Shown one piece after another: positions 1-5,282 of a DNA stretch of 5,889 nt (within the stretch, counting starts at the first letter, position 1; each line of letters starts with the position of its first letter). The stretch is taken from the NCBI GenBank assembly GCA_007116835.1, contig SKHS01000091.1, positions 1 through 5,889 on the forward strand, written 5' to 3'. Below the pieces are notes generated by a model that was given only the letters and a program-made list of their open reading frames with translations, ran no database searches and was not told the DNA's origin. This stretch comes from Halomonas sp. (GTDB taxonomy: Bacteria; Pseudomonadota; Gammaproteobacteria; Pseudomonadales; Halomonadaceae). The translations under genes were made by a program, and so were the position numbers.

Positions 1-69
1 ATAACCCTCTTGTCCTTCTGTGTAGCGCTGTACGACTAATAGCTTGAATGCTTCCTTATACTTCGCCAT
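1..69 (-). CDS. IS3-family transposase OrfA, N-terminal 23 residues (partial, exits left edge)
   Basis: The minus-strand ATG at 69-67 opens a frame reading MAKYKEAFKLLVVQRYTEGQ and then EGY up to the window edge. This matches the usual start of IS150-type OrfA proteins (MAKY..FK..VV..Y..G), where the first helix-turn-helix of the transposase begins. In the family, OrfA supplies DNA binding to the terminal repeats, and a programmed -1 frameshift normally joins it to the DDE catalytic OrfB; neither the frameshift site nor OrfB is in view. The likely Shine-Dalgarno is the GGTG within GGGGTG at 81-76, about 6 nt before ATG. It lies in the 3' arm of a hairpin (76-113). Whether the full transposase is intact cannot be judged here. 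Confidence 0.8.
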   Translation of the reverse strand, partial: MAKYKEAFKLLVVQRYTEGQEGY

Positions 70-75
70 GAAAAA

Positions 76-113
76 CACCCCAATCGCTGGATGAGTGTCC
101 AACTTTTGGGGTG
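76..113 (-). promoter_or_regulatory. Two-part hairpin at the IS end covering the OrfA ribosome-binding site
   Basis: Seen directly: CACCCCAA (76-83) and TTGGGGTG (106-113) are perfect 8-bp complements. Inside them, 86-91 (GCTGGA) can pair with 98-103 (TCCAAC) as six further pairs, one of them a U-G wobble in the minus-strand RNA, leaving a 6-nt loop and a 2x2 internal loop. In that RNA the 3' arm is UUGGGGUG, which contains the likely OrfA Shine-Dalgarno, 6 nt before the AUG at 69. A transcript entering from glyS would carry both arms and could hide the site; one starting inside the element downstream of 106 would lack the 5' arm. Outside-transcript RBS sequestration is known for several insertion sequences, for example IS10 and IS50. 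The role here is inferred, and no folding energy was computed. Confidence 0.55.
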
Positions 114-120
114 CAGTTCA
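96..120 (-). repeat. Terminal inverted repeat (one copy) of the IS element
   Basis: The outermost 25 bp, read from 120 inward, are TGAACTGCACCCCAAAAG followed by TTGGACA. They fit the IS150-group terminal repeat pattern. The partner copy is outside the window, so the exact inner limit of the repeat is a guess. Confidence 0.7.
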
Positions 121-163
121 CCTTTAGGCCGGGCTTTACAGCATGCTAGGTGTCAGAACGACA
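121..163. other. Spacer between the IS end and glyS; no gene or convincing terminator
   Basis: These 43 bp hold no ORF and no intrinsic terminator that I can support. TGTC (151-154) and GACA (160-163) could form only a 4-bp stem with no following T-run. There is a short palindrome AGCATGCT at 140-147. The IS therefore lies in what was the 3' untranslated region of the glyQS operon, or the gap to its next gene. Confidence 0.6.
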
Positions 164-2230
164 TCATTGCGGAAGCTGGGAGATATCCGCGATTTCAAGG
201 AACAGCGCCTGCAGGCTGGCAAGTAGCGCTAAGCGATTATGGCGAACAGCGTTGTCGTCAGCCATCACCATGACTTGGTCGAAGAAAGCATCGACAGGTT
301 CGCGGAGCGTTGCCAGCGCATCCAGCGCCTGCTGGTAGTCGCCCGCTGCAAATAACGGAGCCACCTGTTGCTGACTGGCTGTTACTGCATTGAATAGCGT
401 CTTCTCAGCATCTTCCTGAAGCAGGCTCTGATCAACCTGGGTACTGCCGTTATGTTCTTGCTTGCTCAGGATATTCGAAACACGCTTGTTGGCAGCGGCT
501 AGCGCAGCGGCTTCTTCACGTTGAGCAAAGGCTTTAACGGCACGTAAGCGGCGAGCAAAATCCAGCGGCTTAGTGACCGGGCGAGCGCGAACTGCTAAGT
601 ACATTTCTGCGCTAATCCCTTCTTCTTGGCCCCAGGCGCGGAAGCGGTCCAACATATAAGTCAGTACGTCTTCCACCAAACCTTCTGCTTTGGGCAGCCC
701 TTGATGCTGCTCTGCGGCCACGCTGAGTAGCTCGCGAAGGTCTAGATTCAGCTCACCTTTTACCAAGATGTTCAGCACACCAATGGAGGCACGGCGAAGA
801 GCGAAGGGGTCTTTTGCACCGGTTGGACGCTGGCCAATGCCGAAAATACCGACAAGCGTATCGAGCCGGTCAGCCAACGCCAGCGCTTGGCCAGTGAGAC
901 TCTGCGGAATGGCGTCGCTGGCAAAACGGGGTAGGTATTGCTCTTCCAACGCTTGGGCAACGTCAGCAGGCTCGCCATCTTGCTCGGCATAATAGCGGCC
1001 CATAATGCCCTGGAGCTCTGGGAATTCGAGCACCATTTCGGTGACCAAGTCGCACTTGGCCAGTGCCACTGCGCGTTGGGCGTGGTTCACATCGGCATGA
1101 ATTTGCTCAGCAATATACGTTGCTATCGCCGTGCTGCGGCGGGCTTTATCAGCTAGGGTGCCTAACTGTTGCTGGAATACCACGCTTTCCAGCTGGGGAA
1201 TGCGCGAAGCCAGGGTGCGCTTGCGGTCCGTGTCATAGAAGAAGGCAGCATCCGCTAAGCGTGGCCGAATAACTTTTTCGTTACCGGAAATGACCTGATC
1301 AGGATCTTGGCTTTCGATGTTTGAAATAGTGATAAACAGCGGTTTTAGCTTGCCTTGGTCATCCAGCAGGTGGAAGTACTTTTGGTTGGCCTTCATGGAA
1401 GATATCAAGCATTCGGCAGGCACTTCCAGAAAACGCTCATCGAAGCTACCGGTCAACGCGACCGGCCATTCGACTAAACCGCTGACTTCAACTAGCAGAT
1501 CCTCATCAATCACGGCGTTAGCGTCTTGTACCTCGGCTTCGGCCAACACCTGCTCTCGGATACGCTCCCGGCGACGTTGGCGGTCAGCCAACACATAGGC
1601 ATTTTCCAGTGCCGTTAGATAGTCATCAGCGTGCTCAAGCTGTATGGCATCTGGTGCGTGGAAGCGGTGGCCATAGGTGGTACGGCTGGCTTGAAGGCCG
1701 AGCGCCTCGGCGGCAATAACGTCGCTGCCGTAAAGAGCAACCAGCCAGTGAACCGGGCGGGAGAACTCAACGCGAGAGGAGCCCCAGCGCATGTTTTTAG
1801 GCACCGGCAGCGACTGTAGCGTTTTGCGCAGCATCTCTGGCAACAGCGCTTGCACACTTTCACCCTGCTGCTGTTCACGGTAGCCAAGCCAAGTTCCTTT
1901 ATCGGTTTCCAGGTGGATCAGCTCATCTACGCTGATGCCGCAAGAGCGCGCGAAACCTTCCGCCGCTTTGGTGGGTTTTCCCTCTTTGAACGCGGCTGCC
2001 AGGGCAGGTCCACGACGCTCTACTTCACGGTCAGGCTGTTTCTCTGCAAGCCCAATAACCTGTACCGCTAAACGGCGCGGAGTCGCGTAAGCAATGACAC
2101 TTTGGAACGGAATCTCGGCTTCTTGCAGGCTTTTTTCAATGCCAGCGGCAAACGCATCAGACAGCATATCCAGAGCGGTTGGGGGAAGCTCTTCCGCGCC
2201 TAGTTCTAATAAAAGCGTATCAACAGCCAT
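164..2230 (-). CDS. glyS: Glycine--tRNA ligase beta subunit
   Basis: The beta subunit of the bacterial alpha2beta2-type glycyl-tRNA synthetase works with GlyQ in the cytoplasm to charge tRNA-Gly. It supplies most of the tRNA-binding surface. At 688 residues it matches E. coli GlyS (about 689) end to end, so the gene is intact. Visible family blocks: LLLELGAEELPP (6-17) at the N-terminus; KNMRWG (145-150); ANQKYF (281-286); GNEKVIRPRLADAAFF (316-331); the HD-like region with CDLVTEMVLEFPELQG (393-408) and GRYYAEQDGE (411-420); GAKDPFALRR (471-480); ANKRVSNIL (580-588); and a C-terminal DALR-type anticodon-binding segment with DQVMVMADD (651-659) and a final ADIS. The ATG at 2230 shares its A with the glyQ TAA stop (TAATG). 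An AGGGAG Shine-Dalgarno lies 7 nt upstream inside the end of glyQ, so the two are probably translationally coupled. No internal stop or frameshift is seen. Confidence 0.98.
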   Translation of the reverse strand: MAVDTLLLELGAEELPPTALDMLSDAFAAGIEKSLQEAEIPFQSVIAYATPRRLAVQVIGLAEKQPDREVERRGPALAAAFKEGKPTKAAEGFARSCGISVDELIHLETDKGTWLGYREQQQGESVQALLPEMLRKTLQSLPVPKNMRWGSSRVEFSRPVHWLVALYGSDVIAAEALGLQASRTTYGHRFHAPDAIQLEHADDYLTALENAYVLADRQRRRERIREQVLAEAEVQDANAVIDEDLLVEVSGLVEWPVALTGSFDERFLEVPAECLISSMKANQKYFHLLDDQGKLKPLFITISNIESQDPDQVISGNEKVIRPRLADAAFFYDTDRKRTLASRIPQLESVVFQQQLGTLADKARRSTAIATYIAEQIHADVNHAQRAVALAKCDLVTEMVLEFPELQGIMGRYYAEQDGEPADVAQALEEQYLPRFASDAIPQSLTGQALALADRLDTLVGIFGIGQRPTGAKDPFALRRASIGVLNILVKGELNLDLRELLSVAAEQHQGLPKAEGLVEDVLTYMLDRFRAWGQEEGISAEMYLAVRARPVTKPLDFARRLRAVKAFAQREEAAALAAANKRVSNILSKQEHNGSTQVDQSLLQEDAEKTLFNAVTASQQQVAPLFAAGDYQQALDALATLREPVDAFFDQVMVMADDNAVRHNRLALLASLQALFLEIADISQLPQ

Positions 2231-3189
2231 TATACGTCTCCCTGTTCGGCTAGTAGTTCGCGGCGCAGGGCCTCGGGGGCCATGGGGAATCCTGCTGCTT
2301 TACGAGACTCAAAATAGGCGGTCGCGACGTCGCGTGCCATGGTGCGAACGCGCAGAATAAAACGCTGGCGTTCGGTCACTGAAATCGCATGGCGAGCATC
2401 CAGCAGGTTAAACGTATGAGACGCTTTGAGTACCTGCTCGTAGGCAGGTAGCGGAAGGCTAGCGGCTAGGAGTTTGCCGCACTCTTTTTCCTGGTGATCA
2501 AAGGCGGCGAATAGCTGATCAACATCCGCGTGTTCAAAGTTATAGGCTGACTGCTCACGCTCGTTCTGCAGGTAGACGTCGCCGTAGCTGACCTTGCTGC
2601 CATCAGGCGCGATGGCCCATACCAGGTCATATACGCTATCGACGTTTTGCAGGTACATGGCGATACGCTCAAGCCCGTAGGTGAGCTCGCCAGTAACGGG
2701 GTAGCACTCAATGCCGCCTGCCTGCTGGAAATAGGTGAACTGGGTGACTTCCATGCCGTTGAGCCACACTTCCCAGCCAAGCCCCCAGGCACCCAAGGTG
2801 GGGGATTCCCAGTTATCTTCCACAAAACGCACGTCATGGATAAGCGGGTCGAGCCCTAGGCGTTTTAGCGAGCCAAGGTATAGGTCCTGCAGATTGCTGG
2901 GCGACGGCTTCATTACCACCTGGAATTGGTAGTAGTGCTGCAAACGATTGGGGTTTTCGCCATAGCGGCCGTCTGTGGGACGGCGGGAAGGCTGCACATA
3001 GGCGGCGTTCCAGGTTTCTGGGCCAATTGCCCGTAGGAAGGTGGCAGGGTGGAAGGTGCCCGCGCCGACTTCCATATCGAGAGGTTGGAGAATGACACAG
3101 CCTTGCTCTGCCCAGTACTGTTGCAGAGCAAGGATCAAGCCTTGAAAGGTCGACACATCAGGTGTCGATTGGTTTGTCGAGACACTCAT
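2230..3189 (-). CDS. glyQ: Glycine--tRNA ligase alpha subunit
   Basis: This class II catalytic subunit of the tetrameric glycyl-tRNA synthetase binds glycine and ATP and forms glycyl-adenylate. Counting from the chosen start it has 319 residues (E. coli about 303; Pseudomonas forms are somewhat longer). Family blocks: TFQGLILALQQYWAEQGC (14-31), DMEVGAGTFHPATFLR (38-53), VQPSRRPTDGRYGENPNRLQ (65-84) with the motif-2 arginines, FVEDNWESPTLGAWGLGWE (122-140), NGMEVTQFTYFQQ (144-156), YGLERIAMYL (171-180) and ISVTERQRFILRVRT (269-283). The ATG at 3189 gives MSVSTNQSTPDVSTFQ, like the remembered Pseudomonas start MSQTTPAVRTFQ. A GGTG lies about 9 nt before it. The in-frame ATG at 3219 would add ten residues not seen in relatives and sits just 9 nt past a candidate -10 box. 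glyQ leads the operon and overlaps glyS by one base. Confidence 0.96.
   Translation of the reverse strand: MSVSTNQSTPDVSTFQGLILALQQYWAEQGCVILQPLDMEVGAGTFHPATFLRAIGPETWNAAYVQPSRRPTDGRYGENPNRLQHYYQFQVVMKPSPSNLQDLYLGSLKRLGLDPLIHDVRFVEDNWESPTLGAWGLGWEVWLNGMEVTQFTYFQQAGGIECYPVTGELTYGLERIAMYLQNVDSVYDLVWAIAPDGSKVSYGDVYLQNEREQSAYNFEHADVDQLFAAFDHQEKECGKLLAASLPLPAYEQVLKASHTFNLLDARHAISVTERQRFILRVRTMARDVATAYFESRKAAGFPMAPEALRRELLAEQGDV
2231..2243 (-). promoter_or_regulatory. glyS ribosome-binding site within the glyQ 3' end
   Basis: On the minus strand AGGGAG occupies 2243-2238, followed by seven bases and then the glyS ATG. The motif overlaps the last sense codons of glyQ, and the stop/start junction is TAATG. 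This fits coupled synthesis of the two subunits, which are needed in equal amounts. Confidence 0.8.
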
Positions 3190-3228
3190 CGCGGAAAGCA
3201 CCGTTGGCCATGAATTCATAAGCCGTCA

Positions 3229-3234
3229 AGTATA
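3229..3234 (-). promoter_or_regulatory. Candidate -10 box for glyQS (TATACT)
   Basis: TATACT matches the sigma-70 -10 consensus at five of six positions and lies 40 bp from the preferred glyQ start. No good -35 element or extended TGn motif accompanies it, so the assignment is tentative. If it is real, it excludes the upstream ATG at 3219 as the normal start. Confidence 0.35.
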
Positions 3235-3286
3235 CAATCACAGAGAGATGGGTTATAGGCACGTTAGCCAACAGAGCCGCTTTTGG

Positions 3287-3293
3287 TAAGGAG
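3287..3293 (+). promoter_or_regulatory. hldD ribosome-binding site
   Basis: TAAGGAG lies six bases upstream of the ATG at 3300. It is the strongest Shine-Dalgarno in the window and fixes the hldD start. Confidence 0.88.
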
Positions 3294-3299
3294 AACGCG

Positions 3300-4256
3300 A
3301 TGATCGTGGTAACAGGTGGGGCCGGTTTTATCGGTGCCAATATTGTCAAAGCGCTGAACGCTCGCGGACGCGATGATGTAATGGTGGTCGACGATCTACG
3401 TGATGGTACCAAGTTTATTAATTTGGCTGACTGCACGTTGGCCGATTATCTAGACAAAGATGACTTTCTAGCGCGAGTAAAGGCCGCGCTACGAGGCGAG
3501 CCGGTAGAGCTACCAACCATTGATGCGATTTTCCACGAAGGTGCGTGTTCCGACACGACAGAGTGGGACGGGCACTACATGATGGAGAACAATTATGAGT
3601 ACTCTAAGGTACTGCTGAATTATTGTGAAAGATTTGGTATCCCGTTTTTGTATGCATCATCAGCGGCGACCTACGGCGGCAGTGAGGTGTTTAAAGAAGC
3701 GCCTGAGCATGAAAAACCGCTCAACGTATACGGCTACTCTAAACTGCTGTTTGATCAGCATGTACGTTCTCGCTGGGATGAGTTGACGACGCAAGTGGTC
3801 GGTTTTCGCTACTTCAATGTCTATGGTCCCCGTGAACAGCATAAGGGCAAGATGGCGAGTGTGGCCTACCATAACCATTTGCAAATCCGGAACGGTGAAA
3901 CCTTAAAGCTGTTTGGCGCTTATGGCGGTTACGAAGCAGGCATGCAGAGTCGCGACTTTGTTTATGTCGGCGACGTGGTCGACGTTAATCTATGGTTTTT
4001 GGACAACCCCCATGCCTCGGGTATTTTCAATTTAGGGACCGGGCGGGCAGAGCCATTCAAAGCCATTGGGGAAGCGGTGATCGACTTTTATGGCCAGGGG
4101 CAAATTGACTACATCCCTTTCCCTGAAGAACTAAAAGGGCGCTATCAAAGTTACACTCGGGCAGATGTCAGCAATTTACGTGCTTCTGGCTGCGATATTG
4201 AGTTTAAAACCGTCGCCCAAGGTGTGAACGCCTACTTGGAGTGGCTAAATGGCTAA
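3300..4256 (+). CDS. hldD: ADP-L-glycero-D-manno-heptose 6-epimerase
   Basis: HldD (RfaD) is a cytoplasmic extended short-chain dehydrogenase. It epimerises ADP-D-glycero-D-manno-heptose at C6 to the L-glycero form, the heptose donor for the LPS inner core. It has 318 residues (E. coli about 310). Visible: the Rossmann dinucleotide motif GGAGFIG (6-12); DDLRDGTKFINL (31-42); FHEGACSDTTEWDG (78-91); LYASSAATYGG (117-127) with the active-site Ser120; YGYSK with Tyr144 and Lys148, the YxxxK pair; FRYFNVYGPRE (169-179), followed by Lys182, which aligns with E. coli Lys178; RDFVYVGDVVDVNLWFLDN (218-236); and FNLGTGRAEPF (243-253). Two short insertions relative to E. coli occur near residues 62-72 and 206-217. 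Start supported by TAAGGAG. The last 8 nt overlap waaF, so the pair is probably co-transcribed and coupled. Confidence 0.97.
   Translation: MIVVTGGAGFIGANIVKALNARGRDDVMVVDDLRDGTKFINLADCTLADYLDKDDFLARVKAALRGEPVELPTIDAIFHEGACSDTTEWDGHYMMENNYEYSKVLLNYCERFGIPFLYASSAATYGGSEVFKEAPEHEKPLNVYGYSKLLFDQHVRSRWDELTTQVVGFRYFNVYGPREQHKGKMASVAYHNHLQIRNGETLKLFGAYGGYEAGMQSRDFVYVGDVVDVNLWFLDNPHASGIFNLGTGRAEPFKAIGEAVIDFYGQGQIDYIPFPEELKGRYQSYTRADVSNLRASGCDIEFKTVAQGVNAYLEWLNG
4238..4241 (+). promoter_or_regulatory. waaF ribosome-binding site within the hldD 3' end
   Basis: GGAG lies seven bases before the waaF ATG at 4249, inside the last hldD codons. The junction reads ATGGCTAA, so a ribosome ending hldD terminates 3 nt past the waaF start codon, which favours re-initiation. 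Confidence 0.7.
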
Positions 4257-5265
4257 TTCTGCCAAGCGCATTTTGGTGGTCGGACCCTCCTGGGTTGGCG
4301 ATATGGTGATGGCGCAAAGCCTGTTTATAACCTTGAAAGAGCGGCACCCAGGCGCAACCCTAGGCGTGGTGGCTCCCGCTTGGTCAAAGCCTATTCTTGA
4401 GCGTATGCCTGAGGTTGACGAGGTGTTACCGCTTGCGGTGGGGCATGGTGAATTCGGGCTTGCCAGCCGTCGTGAGCTGGCTACTCGCCTGCGGGGCTGC
4501 TTTGATCGTGCCATTGTATTGCCGCGTTCCTGGAAAGCTGCTTTAGTCCCTTTTATGGCACGTATTCCCGAGCGAGTTGGCTTTTTAGGCGAGCATCGTT
4601 ATGGGTTGCTAAAAGAGCGTCGCAAGCTAGATAAGCAGGTGCTGGATCAAACGGTTAAGCGTTTTGTATCGCTGGGCCTGCCTGTGGATGAGGCGGAACG
4701 CGGCGACTTCGCTATTCCCCTGCCGCGGTTGACCATCGACCGAGATAATTTAGTTAACCTACGCCTTACTCACGCCCTATCGTCACGTCCAGCCATTGGC
4801 ATGATGCCTGGGGCAGAGTACGGACCCGCTAAACAGTGGCCAATAAGTTACTTCCATGAGTTGGCGGCGCGGTTGATTAAGGACGGGTTCGAAGTGCGTG
4901 TGTTGGGTGGGGCTAAAGATCATGCAGCCGGTGAGAGTATTGTGGATGGGTTGCCTCATACGCACAATTTATGCGGTAAAACGCAGCTAGCCGATGCGGT
5001 CGATTTATTAGCAGATTGCCACCAAGTAGTTACCAATGACTCCGGCTTAATGCATGTGGCGGCGGCTGTAGGGGTGCGTATCCACGCTCTCTACGGTTCG
5101 TCATCGCCAGCCTATACGCCGCCATTGACCGACAATGCGGTTGTGCACTATCTAGGACTTTCCTGTTCACCCTGTTTCAAGCGGGTGTGCCCACTGGGTC
5201 ACACCAATTGCTTGAATGAGCTGAGTGTAGAGCAGGTGTATCAATCTATACACAGCGACCGCTAA
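4249..5265 (+). CDS. waaF: ADP-heptose:LPS heptosyltransferase II
   Basis: WaaF (RfaF) is a GT-B fold, family GT9 glycosyltransferase at the cytoplasmic face of the inner membrane. It adds the second L-glycero-D-manno-heptose to the LPS inner core, using the donor made by HldD. It has 338 residues (E. coli about 348) and appears complete. Visible: the N-terminal GPSWVGDMVMAQSLF (12-26), with Asp18 in the position of the proposed catalytic base of GT9 enzymes; LPRSWKAALVPF (91-102); PGAEYGPAKQWP (187-198), with Lys195 in the donor-binding loop; the C-terminal nucleotide-binding block LCGKTQLADAVDLLADC (241-257) and VTNDSGLMHVAAAVG (261-275); and YGSSSPAYTPPL (282-293). A four-cysteine cluster lies at Cys306, 309, 314 and 321, ending CPLGHTNCL. 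It is 8 nt overlapped by hldD. No waaC follows; the next gene is convergent. Confidence 0.96.
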   Translation: MANSAKRILVVGPSWVGDMVMAQSLFITLKERHPGATLGVVAPAWSKPILERMPEVDEVLPLAVGHGEFGLASRRELATRLRGCFDRAIVLPRSWKAALVPFMARIPERVGFLGEHRYGLLKERRKLDKQVLDQTVKRFVSLGLPVDEAERGDFAIPLPRLTIDRDNLVNLRLTHALSSRPAIGMMPGAEYGPAKQWPISYFHELAARLIKDGFEVRVLGGAKDHAAGESIVDGLPHTHNLCGKTQLADAVDLLADCHQVVTNDSGLMHVAAAVGVRIHALYGSSSPAYTPPLTDNAVVHYLGLSCSPCFKRVCPLGHTNCLNELSVEQVYQSIHSDR

Positions 5266-5282
5266 CGACAGCGCCGTTAGCG
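5260..5282. terminator. Perfect inverted repeat over both convergent stop codons (possible bidirectional terminator)
   Basis: CGCTAACG (5260-5267) and CGTTAGCG (5275-5282) are exact complements separated by the 7-nt ACAGCGC. The waaF TAA (5263-5265) lies in the left arm and the TAA of the opposing gene (5277-5279 on the minus strand) lies in the right arm. The stem is short. The plus strand continues with TATAATTT, only weakly T-rich, and the minus strand has no T-run, so classical Rho-independent termination is uncertain. The structure could alternatively act as a 3'-end stabiliser or pause. Confidence 0.45.

Larger units (their letters stand above)
1..120 (-). mobile_element. IS3-family (IS150-group) insertion sequence, left end only
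   Basis: Read on the minus strand, the element begins at 120 with TGAACTGCACCCC and continues AAAAGTTGGACA. This closely resembles the remembered IS150 terminus (TGTACTGCACCC, then TTGTTGGAC). The start codon of an OrfA-like protein follows about 50 bp inside the end, which is the usual IS3-family layout. The rest of the element, its right end and any target duplication lie outside the window to the left. The outer boundary at 120 is inferred from the TGA...TTGGACA terminus and not from a visible target-site duplication. The element sits 43 bp past the glyS stop codon and reads in the same direction as glyS, so transcripts from glyQS may run into it. Confidence 0.85.
3190..3299. promoter_or_regulatory. 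Divergent intergenic region between glyQ and hldD
   Basis: These 110 bp separate two divergent operons, so they should hold both promoters. The best candidates overlap around the palindrome GTATAC (3230-3235). TATACT on the minus strand (3234-3229) would start a glyQ transcript near 3222, with a leader of roughly 33 nt. TACAAT on the plus strand (3233-3238) could serve hldD. Neither has a convincing -35 hexamer at 16-18 bp. No tRNA-sensing T-box or other leader structure was found before glyQ. The hldD Shine-Dalgarno lies at the right end. Confidence 0.45.

Noticed and set aside
151..163. TGTC/GACA hairpin as a glyS terminator
   Set aside because: A 4-bp stem without a following T-run is too weak to call.
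91..338. Two overlapping plus-strand frames running from the IS end into glyS
   Set aside because: They start inside or beside the IS terminus and run antisense to the glyS C-terminus. Their composition is unlike a folded protein and no family is recognised.
938..1598. Several plus-strand open frames (938-1156, 1063-1272, 1317-1598) opposite glyS
   Set aside because: They lie wholly antisense to an intact, well-conserved glyS, overlap each other, and show no recognisable domain or good ribosome-binding site. They are shadows of the coding strand.
3217..3219. Upstream ATG as the glyQ start, giving 329 residues
   Set aside because: The extra ten residues have no counterpart in remembered homologues, and the codon lies 9 nt after a candidate -10 box. 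The ATG at 3189 fits family N-termini.
4245..4514. Minus-strand 89-residue frame opposite the waaF start
   Set aside because: It is antisense to a conserved gene, with low-complexity Arg/Ser/Pro composition and no support.
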